Of a stretch of 41,478 nt of DNA, positions 1-8,359 are shown one piece after another. Every line of letters begins with the position of its first letter. Positions within the stretch are counted from its first letter, which is position 1. The stretch spans positions 1 through 41,478 of the forward strand of contig JBAUHQ010000169.1 of NCBI GenBank assembly GCA_049680365.1, in the 5' to 3' direction. The stretch comes from K23-9 sp049680365 (lineage in GTDB: Bacteria; Planctomycetota; Planctomycetia; Pirellulales; Pirellulaceae). The translations under genes and the position numbers were made by a program. The notes beneath the pieces are model-generated. The model made no database searches, was not told the origin of the DNA, and worked only from the letters and a program-made list of their open reading frames with translations.

Positions 1-1739
1 GGCAGCCCAGAATCACGAATCAGTTTGATACGAATTTGCTTCGGCGAAGTTGCAATTATCGTCATCGCTTCCGCCGCATCACGGACCGGCGTGCCATTGA
101 TCGCGACGATCAGATCACTGCGTCGAAGTGCAAAACGTCCCTTCTGCGCGTTAGCACTGGAATCGACACGCACACAGTTTGTCGCGGGACTGTCTGGCAC
201 AATTCCGATCACCTCCGCGCCCGACAACGTCGCATCGACAATCACCCCCAAACGCAATTGGTCACGCGGCAACGCGGCAATCAAAGCTTGCAACTCCGCA
301 TCTGGAGCGTCCTGTGGTTGTTCCAGCTCGGATTGGCTGGGCGTCGGAACAACCATATCGGGATCGTTTCCAGGTAACCCGCCTTCTAACGATTTGTCTT
401 CCGACACTGGTGGCATCGGCTGCGTCGGAGTTACGGCCGGCTGACTTTCAAGCAAAGCTGACAAGTCAATCCATCCGCGGCGCCGAGTGTCTCCGCCGAC
501 TGATTCAACGAGCGACCATTTTCCCCGACTGTCCGTGATGAAAACAATTTCGTTGCGGCCAACATTGCCAGCAGCCGTGGTTCCATTCATCAGCTGGGTT
601 TGATCGACAAGGACGCTCAAGTGTACGCCTTTCCCTCCCGCTGCTTTATGGTCAATCAGCGCGTGGTTGATGTCGTTGGTGTCAGATCGCCGAGCCAAGT
701 AGGCAGCTCCGCGACCGCGCCGAGCTTCAATGCGCACGCTCGGAGGCAAATCGGAATTAGCGATCAGCGCCGCATAGGCTTCGATTGCCAATTCATGCTC
801 CCCATGTGTCGCAAAAAGGGCAGCTTGCTGAAGCAGCGAATTGTCGACTGGCGTGGGTGGGGGAGTCGTCTTGTTGCTCGATACAGCAGACGTTTCGCTA
901 GGCAGCATCGGTACCGGATGGGGACTTGGAGTACCTGAATTCGCGTCACCTTTTTGCGATGAGTTCGTTGGTGCAATGATGGCAGGTGCTCCACCAGGAA
1001 GATGGAATTCAGGCATCGTGGCATCAAATTCCAAGAACGGGCGCTGCCGAGTTTCTTCCAAAACAGCACGACTTGCTTGTCTAAAAATGCTTACCAGTGG
1101 AGTTCGCTCCGCAGAACCTTGCTTAAATGATTTCGCCAACTGAGTCGTGTACACCGAATTCGCACCAGCACCATCCTCAGCCGTTTCACCGCTGGCGGTT
1201 GAATGAGCAATGATGGTTCCCTCAGGAGCTTCGATCACAGCCAGCCCGCGTGCATCCAGACTACGAGTCCAAGAGCGTTCGAATGGATTGTCGCGACAGC
1301 AATCAAGGACAACGATATTCAAATTGCTCTTTGATTGCTCCAGCGCATCGATCACGAAGTCCAACGAAAGCGTGCGATAGCGAATACTGGCTTCGTTCTG
1401 TAGCTTGGCACCGATCGGAATTAGATAGTTCCGCTTGTTCTTGTCTTGAACACCGTGGCCTGCGTAGAAAAACAACGCGACACTTCCACGCGGTAACATG
1501 CCAGCGAACTCACTGACAGCCTGATCCATTTGCTGCTGATCCAAGTCCGTCTTGATCGTGACCTTAAAGCCAAGCGGCTCCAGGGTTTCGGCCATCAACT
1601 TTGCATCGTTGCCCGGATTCTTCAGCTTGCCCTCAGGGTAACCACCGTTTCCGATTACCAACGCGTACATTGGAATCTCATCTGCGTAACAAGAAAAACT
1701 CGTCAGCGACAAGACAAGAAGGACGTAAAAGGTTTTCAT
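1..1739 (-). CDS. Secreted caspase-fold (peptidase C14) protein with C-terminal PDZ-like domain, partial
   Basis: This gene runs off the left edge, so about 579 N-terminal residues are visible. A signal peptide covers residues 1-19 (hydrophobic core YVLLVLSLTSF), pointing to export. Residues 24-240 form a caspase-like domain: the catalytic His is H95 in FYAGHG and the catalytic Cys is C148 in VVLDCCRDNP, the dyad layout of prokaryotic caspase homologues. A Pro/Thr-rich linker follows, then a TPR-like helical stretch (about 300-345), a possible SH3-like stretch (about 370-425), a second Pro-rich linker, and a PDZ-like region from about 490 (LGVIVDATLSGAEVIGIV) that is cut off. The start at 1739 is chosen because it gives a clean signal peptide. 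The peptidase specificity and role are unknown; Arg/Lys or Asp preference cannot be read from the sequence. The PDZ-like part may recruit substrates or partners. Confidence 0.85.
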   Translation of the reverse strand, partial: MKTFYVLLVLSLTSFSCYADEIPMYALVIGNGGYPEGKLKNPGNDAKLMAETLEPLGFKVTIKTDLDQQQMDQAVSEFAGMLPRGSVALFFYAGHGVQDKNKRNYLIPIGAKLQNEASIRYRTLSLDFVIDALEQSKSNLNIVVLDCCRDNPFERSWTRSLDARGLAVIEAPEGTIIAHSTASGETAEDGAGANSVYTTQLAKSFKQGSAERTPLVSIFRQASRAVLEETRQRPFLEFDATMPEFHLPGGAPAIIAPTNSSQKGDANSGTPSPHPVPMLPSETSAVSSNKTTPPPTPVDNSLLQQAALFATHGEHELAIEAYAALIANSDLPPSVRIEARRGRGAAYLARRSDTNDINHALIDHKAAGGKGVHLSVLVDQTQLMNGTTAAGNVGRNEIVFITDSRGKWSLVESVGGDTRRRGWIDLSALLESQPAVTPTQPMPPVSEDKSLEGGLPGNDPDMVVPTPSQSELEQPQDAPDAELQALIAALPRDQLRLGVIVDATLSGAEVIGIVPDSPATNCVRVDSSANAQKGRFALRRSDLIVAINGTPVRDAAEAMTIIATSPKQIRIKLIRDSGL

Positions 1740-2072
1740 CAGAAGGGTCTGTTCGCTTCGGTAGGAAGGATGGGCGAAAAACATACGCCTACAGCAAGCA
1801 ATATAGCGAATGAGTCATATTCCTGGCCAATATCTGCTTTGCCTGAACGAAGGTCTACCCAAGCCTAGCCGCTAGAGTTTTCAACACTGATGTACGCCGA
1901 ACCAAATAAACGCTGCGGATGCCGGAACTTCGGACGCGAATAGAATCGTCACCAAGAGGCAAACTGCAGCGACAAGAGGGGGACGCTTGCGGTGTTCAGG
2001 CATGGATTGCGCCTTGGTCCGGCCTACAACTAGAGCAGTTTTACAAAACATGTAGGAACCGGCCCAACATCT
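1740..2072. other. Intergenic gap of 333 bases
   Basis: This gap separates the start of the caspase-fold gene from the stop of the esterase fusion gene. Apart from the possible 40-aa frame at 1881-2003 I see no convincing gene, terminator with T-tract, or RNA. The promoter of the caspase-fold gene is expected in the part near 1740-1860, but no clear -35/-10 pair stands out. Confidence 0.5.
1881..2003 (-). CDS. Possible small membrane protein (40 aa)
   Basis: This short reading frame lies in the 333-base gap between two minus-strand genes. The translation starts with a basic head (MPEHRKRPP), followed by one hydrophobic segment (LVAAVCLLVTILFA) and a short tail ending in WFGVHQC. A basic head, double proline and a single membrane helix is a layout I associate with small orphan membrane proteins in planctomycetes, but I cannot assign a family. 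No strong ribosome binding site is visible. It could be a chance frame. Confidence 0.3.
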   Translation of the reverse strand: MPEHRKRPPLVAAVCLLVTILFASEVPASAAFIWFGVHQC

Positions 2073-4673
2073 CTAGCGTTTGTTCGCTTGCACCGTCAGC
2101 TTTCGACGGAAAATCTTAGTGCCGTGGGCGATGTACAGCGTACTGTGATCGGGGCCAGCCAACATGCAAGTCGTCAGCGGTTGGTCGGCGTCGACTTTGG
2201 GAAGAACTCCGCAAGGTCGACCGGTCGGATCAAAAATCTGTACGCCCAAGTCGCTGGTAACGTAGTAGCGGCCTGCCTTGTCGACGGCCATACCGTCGCC
2301 ACGCGAAAAAGATACGTATGGCGGCGGTTGATTGAATTGGAATTCGCCTTTCTCATCGACACGTAGACGCATCGGCATCGTGGGCATCTTGGCGTCCACG
2401 ACCGCACCTTCGTTAACGCGAAATGTCCAAGTATGCGTTCCGCCGTGATCCGAAACCGCCAATGTTCCACCATCATTCGATAACGCAATACCGTTGGGTT
2501 TGGTGATGCCTGTGTCGACTACGGTGGTCTCGCCAGTCTTTGGATCGATGCGTGTAACTTGCTTCGCCCCTGTTTCAGTTATCAAGATCAAACCATCTTT
2601 CGTTACGGCCAGATCATTCGGCTTCACGCCTTCAGCAACTGTTTTGACTTCGCCATCAGCGACATTGATCGAGATCACGCGATTCTGTTTTCCCTGACAC
2701 GCGTACAAGAGCGATCCATCTGGACTGAACTCCAGACCACTGACGGATTCATTGGCGATCACGCTTTGTTTGCCATCAGCCGCGTTAATCCGAATAACGG
2801 CGGGCGCACGCATATCACAGAAATACAAATTGCCGTCCTTGTCAGCACACAACGCGTCTGCGAAACCCAAATCGTCGACCACTAGCTCCCACGACTCGCC
2901 GGGAACCAACAAGTTCAACAGCGTCAGGTCACCTCCCAAATCGCCACTGGTATCTATAATGGGGGAATGGGCTTCATTACGCCAAAGCCACTTCATCGCA
3001 TCTGGAAATTTGGAACTGCCAAAATCGGCGTTGTGCCCGTAGCCTTCTGCCCAGTCGAAACGCGAATCGTAGCCCATGTACTTCAGTGCCGACGCCATCT
3101 TCTGATTCGCCCAGGCCCAACTTCCGAAAGTGTTGTCGACGTCGCCACTGGTGTCTGCCATGTAAACGCGAATCGGTTTCGGCTCGGTCTTGCGAACCAA
3201 AGCTGGATAAGCGTCGCCGCCACGGATGTTCGTAAAGCTGCCCACGCTGGAATAGACTTTGCGGAATTGGTCGGTTCGCTCCCATGCCGTCGTGAACGCA
3301 CAAATCGCGCCCGAGCTGGATCCACCGATCGCGCGCATGTTGGGATCGTCACTGATCGTGTATCGCTGCTCGACTTCGGGAATAATCTCTTCCAATAGAA
3401 AACGACTGTAGCGATCGCCCAAACTGTCGTACTCGAAACTCCGGTTGGATTGCTTACCCTTTTTCTGTGGCTTAATCGGATCGTTACCCGGATTCAAAAA
3501 CACGGCAATCGTAGGTGGCATATTGCCGCCAGCAATCAGGTTGTCAAACACGGTTGGAATCCGCCATTGACCATCAATCTTTCTCATCCGCTCGCCGTCC
3601 TGGAAGACCATTAATGCTGCGGGCGTGCCGGGTTTGTATTGTGCGGGAACATAGATCGCCCAATCTCGAGTCGTGCCGGGAAAGATTTTCGATTCCCACG
3701 GCTCCATGACTTCGACTTTTCCTTGCGGAACGTCATCGCGCACCACGGCATCGGGATGCGGTTCCCACTTCGGTTTTGTGTTGACGATCGGGATGTTGGT
3801 CGACTGAGCCTTGTCGTCCCACAACCATTTCAATGCCTCGGGCAACGCTTCGCCGCCCCACTTGCCGCTGTGTCCACCATCAGTCATTTCTAACTTGTAG
3901 GTATAACCCGCGTACTGAAGCGCAGCCGCCAAACTTTGATTTCCCAGCGGCCAGTTGCCGTGCAAATTGTTCAAGTCATCGCGACCGTCTTGCAAATAGA
4001 CTTTGATCGCCTTCGGCTTGTCCTTCGTTTTGCGAACCAAGCCAGGATAAGCCCATCCGCCACGGATATTCGTGAAGCTACCGATGTGGCTGAGCACTTT
4101 GCCAAACTGATCGGGCTTTTCCCAAGCGACCGTGAACGCACAAATGCCGCTGGAGGAAATACCGCACACTGCGCGATCCGCTGGATCGTCCGAAACGTTC
4201 AGCCCATCTAACGCCACCGGCAAGAATTCGTCGACCAGGAAGTTGGCGTATCGACCACCCATCGAATCATATTCGAACGAACGATTGCTGCGATTCTTGG
4301 CTCCATCAACCGTCGCAACGATCGTTCCCGGATCAACAAACACAGCGATCGTAACCGGCATCGCACCTTGATCGATCAGATTGTCAAAAACGACCGGCAC
4401 ACGAAACGCACCGTTGTCTTTCAAATAGCCACGTCCATCCATAAACACCATCAGGTTCGCCGGCTGATCCGCCTTGTACTGGGCCGGAACATAAACGCTG
4501 TAGTCACGCCGCGTGTCAGGAAAGACTTGGCTGATTTCGAAAACACCCGACGTGATCTGTCCCTTCGCAACCCCTTCTTGCTCAGCGCGAGCGGGATTCT
4601 CTTGCGCCATCGCAACCAGGCCATATGAAGACATCGCAAAACAGACTAACAAAACAAGCTTACAACGAATCAT
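2073..4673 (-). CDS. Secreted tandem esterase (Fes/esterase D-like) fused to SMP-30/gluconolactonase-like propeller
   Basis: The 866-aa protein has a signal peptide (residues 1-23, cleavage near AMA-QE). Two homologous alpha/beta-hydrolase domains follow, at about 46-288 and 325-566; they share blocks such as YVPAQYK, VFDNLI, NRSFEYDS and GSFTNIRGG. A C-terminal SMP-30/gluconolactonase-like beta-propeller covers about 590-866 (DALCADKDGNLYFCD, PNGIALSNDGGTLAVSD). Putative esterases of this type cleave ester-linked acyl or siderophore-like substrates. The second domain has an intact GSSSG nucleophile elbow (451-455); the first aligns without a gap to GISSS (171-175), so its last Gly is lost and it may be weak or inactive. 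Each repeat keeps a late His (GGHSG at 266-270; GYGHN at 545-549). The gene is divergent from the HEAT-like gene. The true substrate is unknown; plant- or algal-polymer esters are a guess. Confidence 0.85.
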   Translation of the reverse strand: MIRCKLVLLVCFAMSSYGLVAMAQENPARAEQEGVAKGQITSGVFEISQVFPDTRRDYSVYVPAQYKADQPANLMVFMDGRGYLKDNGAFRVPVVFDNLIDQGAMPVTIAVFVDPGTIVATVDGAKNRSNRSFEYDSMGGRYANFLVDEFLPVALDGLNVSDDPADRAVCGISSSGICAFTVAWEKPDQFGKVLSHIGSFTNIRGGWAYPGLVRKTKDKPKAIKVYLQDGRDDLNNLHGNWPLGNQSLAAALQYAGYTYKLEMTDGGHSGKWGGEALPEALKWLWDDKAQSTNIPIVNTKPKWEPHPDAVVRDDVPQGKVEVMEPWESKIFPGTTRDWAIYVPAQYKPGTPAALMVFQDGERMRKIDGQWRIPTVFDNLIAGGNMPPTIAVFLNPGNDPIKPQKKGKQSNRSFEYDSLGDRYSRFLLEEIIPEVEQRYTISDDPNMRAIGGSSSGAICAFTTAWERTDQFRKVYSSVGSFTNIRGGDAYPALVRKTEPKPIRVYMADTSGDVDNTFGSWAWANQKMASALKYMGYDSRFDWAEGYGHNADFGSSKFPDAMKWLWRNEAHSPIIDTSGDLGGDLTLLNLLVPGESWELVVDDLGFADALCADKDGNLYFCDMRAPAVIRINAADGKQSVIANESVSGLEFSPDGSLLYACQGKQNRVISINVADGEVKTVAEGVKPNDLAVTKDGLILITETGAKQVTRIDPKTGETTVVDTGITKPNGIALSNDGGTLAVSDHGGTHTWTFRVNEGAVVDAKMPTMPMRLRVDEKGEFQFNQPPPYVSFSRGDGMAVDKAGRYYVTSDLGVQIFDPTGRPCGVLPKVDADQPLTTCMLAGPDHSTLYIAHGTKIFRRKLTVQANKR

Positions 4674-4739
4674 TTCCGGTATTCCAAGTTGACGTGGTAT
4701 GATCTTCCGCAGTCATTGTCAGTGTTAGGGTGGGAAGTC

Positions 4740-6206
4740 GTGAAAGAATATACAGCAGCCATTTTGCTTTGTCTGGTGTTCGTTGGAACTGCCGAAGCGC
4801 AAACGCCAACTGATTTGCCGGGAATGATCGCCTATGCGAAGTCAGATGAAGATTCAGACCGTATTCACGCGTTTCAGCTTCTTGGCAAATACTGGGATCA
4901 ACGACCGCGAACCGCATCGGCTGGGTTCTCTGACACGCCAGTTGAAGCAGAAGCACCGGTGCCCAAGGAACCGGCTACTGAAGAACAAATTGACGCGATC
5001 GCGTCAGCAATCAAAGCAGGCATGACGGATGACAACCCCGATGTACGTAAAGCTGCCGCCATCGCACTCTGTTCCGCTCCGCGATCTAGCAAAGCGGTTA
5101 TGTCCGCAGTGGAGACAGGCCTGAAGAGCGAGGATGCGACCGTAGTCTGGTACACATCGCAACAAGCAAAACGCACGCCGCCAAAGTTTGCGTCTGTGAT
5201 CGAGTCGCTGATCGTCAACTTGGGCAGCGATGATTTTAATAAGTTCTATCGAGCCGCTGAACTAATTGGTAACTATGGCTCCAAGGCACGTCCCTACGCA
5301 AAACAGATTGTCGATATCGCAGTCGCATCAGTCCCCGAGGAACGTTACTCCAGGCTCTACGTCCTTTTTGACATCGGCCTGACGGATGAGGCTGCTGATG
5401 CGTTGGCGGAAGCTGCGATCAATTTTTCTGACGACGATTTGGCGATCGCAGCAATCTGCTTGTTGGATTTTCCTGAAAAGCTAAAGGCTCTTCAAGCATC
5501 CCGCCCTGAACTGATTGCGGGCTTGGAAAGACATCGTGCACGACTGCTCCCCTACTTGTGCATGCACCAATATGAACCGAACGCAACGCGTGACTGGTTG
5601 GCATCGGCAATGGATCTGCCCCCTAATATCATGGGAATGCTTGGCGAGTCTCGGTTCATTGACGAAATCGCAAAACACGAAGCCGATGCAAGTGCACATC
5701 AAAAGACGTTTCTTGAGGCTTGCAAACGAGCTTGCGGTGCAAAAGCGGAAATGGCAATCGAAGTCGACAGTTCCCACCCCGTGGAGTTTCGCCCAGCATC
5801 GGCGTGGCCAAAGAGCGACGAACGCAGAAAAAGCAAGAATGCGAGTGGCCATGGCGATGGCGCTACCAGTGTGATGGTGACCGGGGAAATCAAAAGCGAG
5901 GATGGAACTCATCCAGAGTCGATCAAGTTTATCCGCACTAACGATGGCATGCTGATGGGAACTAAACGCAATGATCCGGAACCGGTTATGTACGACAAGC
6001 AAAGCGGACGATTCGCTTTCTTAACGTCCGTCTTTGCCGCGTACTCGATGGGCAAAGATCAGCCGGAACCAGGGCCATACCAGACTGGTAGCGCACAGAT
6101 TCGCATCGAAGCTCCCGGTTTAAAGCCGCTGGTCGTTCAGTTCTTTGACGAAATGCCCGACGTGCAAATCACGTTGGAAAAAGGGAATGAGTCACCAAAC
6201 CGTTAA
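4740..6206 (+). CDS. Secreted HEAT-repeat-like protein of unknown function
   Basis: I start this at the GTG at 4740, which gives a good signal peptide (KEYTAAILLCLVFVGTAEAQ) and leaves a 66-base divergent promoter space; an in-frame ATG at 4689 would put 17 extra residues ahead of it. The 488-aa product has alpha-helical pairs resembling HEAT/armadillo repeats through about residues 40-250 (DDNPDVRKAAAIALCSAP, RAAELIGNYGSKARPYAKQI). The second half holds a low-complexity stretch (RRKSKNASGHGDG) and then a beta-rich C-terminal part with a carboxypeptidase-regulatory or transthyretin-like flavour (SAQIRIEAPGLKPLVVQFF). HEAT repeats normally make protein-protein scaffolds. It is followed after about 60 bases by a quinoprotein gene on the same strand, so they may be co-transcribed. 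No enzyme motif is visible. Confidence 0.75.
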   Translation: MKEYTAAILLCLVFVGTAEAQTPTDLPGMIAYAKSDEDSDRIHAFQLLGKYWDQRPRTASAGFSDTPVEAEAPVPKEPATEEQIDAIASAIKAGMTDDNPDVRKAAAIALCSAPRSSKAVMSAVETGLKSEDATVVWYTSQQAKRTPPKFASVIESLIVNLGSDDFNKFYRAAELIGNYGSKARPYAKQIVDIAVASVPEERYSRLYVLFDIGLTDEAADALAEAAINFSDDDLAIAAICLLDFPEKLKALQASRPELIAGLERHRARLLPYLCMHQYEPNATRDWLASAMDLPPNIMGMLGESRFIDEIAKHEADASAHQKTFLEACKRACGAKAEMAIEVDSSHPVEFRPASAWPKSDERRKSKNASGHGDGATSVMVTGEIKSEDGTHPESIKFIRTNDGMLMGTKRNDPEPVMYDKQSGRFAFLTSVFAAYSMGKDQPEPGPYQTGSAQIRIEAPGLKPLVVQFFDEMPDVQITLEKGNESPNR

Positions 6207-6265
6207 GTCTCTCAATAAATATCGTCTATGCGATGGCGAATATCTTTTCATCACAAAACGCAATC

Positions 6266-8125
6266 ATGATCCGAATGCTCACCTTGCTTCTTTTGGCAAT
6301 GTCCTCCGTCGCGGTTGCCCAAACGTCTTCCGACTGGCCTGCTGTGGGTGGGGATCGTGGTTGCATGCGGTATTCGACGCTGGATCAAATCACGACTGCC
6401 AACGTTGACCAATTGCAGGTCGCCTGGACTTGGCGGACGGGCGAAATTGATGAGCCTCGTAAATCCACGATCGAATGCACGCCGATCGTGATCGAGGGTG
6501 TGATGTATGTCTCAACCGGACACCGCAAAGTCGCAGCACTCAATGCGGCAACCGGCGAGCAACTTTGGCTGTTTGATCCGATGTCGCTGGGGCCTCATGC
6601 CGGCCCGGTTGCATCAGGTGGTGTCAACCGCGGCGTTGCTTACTGGACGGACGGAGAACCGGGCGGGCAACAACGAATTCTTCACGGGACATCTGACGGA
6701 CGGTTGTTTTGCTTGGATGCCAAAACGGGTAAGCCTGACGAAACATTTGGTCGCGGTGGTTACATCCTGCTACGTGACGGTATCGAATACGATGTATCGA
6801 AGTTTGCTTACGGGCCCACGTCCGCGCCGGCGATCGCGGGCGACAACGTCGTGATTGGTTTTTCCAACAGTGAAGGTCCACCGCCTGGTGCGCCCGGAGA
6901 CATTCGCGCCTTCGACGTTCGCACGGGCAAAGAAACATGGCGGTTTCATACGATCCCGCGCCCTGGTGAATTTGGCGCCGACACGTGGCCGCCCGGTGCT
7001 GGCAAACACCGTAGCGGAGCCAACGCTTGGGGCGGCATCAGTGTGGATACTCAGCGAGGTATCGTGTTCGCAGGCACGGGTTCGGCAGGCTTTGATTTCT
7101 ACGGCGGTGACCGTCTTGGCGAAAACCTGTTTGCAAATTCGGTACTGGCTCTGGACGCAAAAACCGGCCATCGATTGTGGCACTTTCAAACGCTGCATCA
7201 CGACCTCTGGGATCACGACTTACCAATCTACCCGAACCTGATCACGGTGACGCGTGATGGCAAGCAGATCGATGCGGCGGCACAAATCACCAAGACCGGA
7301 CACGTTTTTGTGTTCGACCGAGAGACCGGGAAACCGTTGTTCGATGTTGACGAAGTGCCACACCCGAAGTCAGACATTCCCGGCGAAGAAGCTTGGCCAA
7401 CGCAGCCTATTCCGGTTCGCCCGCCACCGTTTTCTAGGCAGCGATTCGACGAAGAAGACTTGACCAACATTTCACCCGAAGCCCACGCGTTTGCGCTGGC
7501 GCAATTCCGCACGCTACGAACCGGATCGCCTCACACTCCGCCCAGCCTGCAAGGTTCGATTCTGTTGCCTGGTTTTCACGGTGGCGGCAATTGGTCGGGC
7601 GCTTCGTTTGATCCTGACAGCGGATTACTGTTCGTCAACAGCAACAACGTGGCCAACATCACTAAACTGGTCGCGACGCCCGACAAACCTTTCCCCTACC
7701 GTTTTGATGGCTACACAAAGTTCCTGGACGCGGAAGGCTATCCTGCCACCAAGCCTCCTTGGGGTCAGCTGTCCGCGATTGACTTGAACAAAGGCGAAAT
7801 CGTTTGGCAAAAGACACTCGGCGAATTCGAAGCGTTGACCGCTCGAGGTGTCCCGCCAACAGGTACGGAGAGCTTTGGCGGCACGATCGTCACGAAAGGC
7901 GGCCTAGTTTTCATCGCCGGAACGATGGACGAAAACTTTCGTGCCTTCGACAAGGCCTCCGGCAAATTGCTGTGGGAAACGAAGCTTCCCGCTGCAGGCT
8001 ATGCAACACCGTGTACCTTCAGTGTTGGTGGGCGGCAGTATGTCTGCATCGCCGCCGGTGGCGCTGGCAAACTGAATACGCCCGTTGGTGACAGCTTCGT
8101 AGCATTCGCATTGCCAGCAGAGTAA
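6266..8125 (+). CDS. PQQ-dependent (quinoprotein) dehydrogenase, glucose-dehydrogenase-like
   Basis: The start at 6266 gives a clear signal peptide (MIRMLTLLLLAMSSVAVAQ); a frame start at 6233 adds 11 residues without benefit. The 619-aa protein shows the eight-bladed PQQ-propeller signature: an N-terminal block with GGDRGCMRYSTLDQI and VAWTWRTGE, repeated blade motifs such as ALNAATGEQLW, AFDVRTGKETW and ALDAKTGHRLW, and the conserved HHDLWDHDLP block. The C-terminus has GGTIVTKGGLVFIAGTMD and GKLLWETKLPAAGYATP, typical of the quinoprotein glucose dehydrogenase family. I see no adjacent Cys-Cys pair of the alcohol-dehydrogenase type and no C-terminal cytochrome domain or N-terminal membrane bundle. 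So it is probably a soluble periplasmic sugar or alcohol dehydrogenase that passes electrons to a separate acceptor. No PQQ synthesis genes are in this window. The substrate is not readable. Confidence 0.88.
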   Translation: MIRMLTLLLLAMSSVAVAQTSSDWPAVGGDRGCMRYSTLDQITTANVDQLQVAWTWRTGEIDEPRKSTIECTPIVIEGVMYVSTGHRKVAALNAATGEQLWLFDPMSLGPHAGPVASGGVNRGVAYWTDGEPGGQQRILHGTSDGRLFCLDAKTGKPDETFGRGGYILLRDGIEYDVSKFAYGPTSAPAIAGDNVVIGFSNSEGPPPGAPGDIRAFDVRTGKETWRFHTIPRPGEFGADTWPPGAGKHRSGANAWGGISVDTQRGIVFAGTGSAGFDFYGGDRLGENLFANSVLALDAKTGHRLWHFQTLHHDLWDHDLPIYPNLITVTRDGKQIDAAAQITKTGHVFVFDRETGKPLFDVDEVPHPKSDIPGEEAWPTQPIPVRPPPFSRQRFDEEDLTNISPEAHAFALAQFRTLRTGSPHTPPSLQGSILLPGFHGGGNWSGASFDPDSGLLFVNSNNVANITKLVATPDKPFPYRFDGYTKFLDAEGYPATKPPWGQLSAIDLNKGEIVWQKTLGEFEALTARGVPPTGTESFGGTIVTKGGLVFIAGTMDENFRAFDKASGKLLWETKLPAAGYATPCTFSVGGRQYVCIAAGGAGKLNTPVGDSFVAFALPAE

Positions 8126-8243
8126 GCACGCATCGCCACGCCCACCGCTTCGAGTCTTTTCGCCACGGGATTCCGGTCCTTCACGCACGATCGCTACTTC
8201 AAACCTATGTTTCAGTATCAGCCGGTGCGCACCGTCTGAACGA

Positions 8244-8276
8244 ACGATTGTAGGCAACTTCCTGCCGATCAATCGT
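8244..8276. terminator. Hairpin downstream of the quinoprotein gene
   Basis: ACGATTG (8244-8250) pairs perfectly with CAATCGT (8270-8276), and inside it GGCA (8253-8256) pairs with TGCC (8263-8266). This stacks a 7-bp and a 4-bp stem around a 6-base loop, 118 bases after the quinoprotein stop and 84 bases before the next start. There is no T-tract, so a classic intrinsic terminator is uncertain; it may instead be a structured leader of the next gene. Confidence 0.3.
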
Positions 8277-8359
8277 TGCAATCGTCACCACCTGAAACAA
8301 CTCCGCCGCGCGTTTTGGCAATTTGAAACGTGACTTAGCGAATCGATGAGTAGAAAAAG

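Noticed and set aside
5481..6002. A 173-codon minus-strand frame opposite the HEAT-like gene
   Set aside because: No family motif or signal; the plus-strand gene has a signal peptide and continues through the whole stretch.
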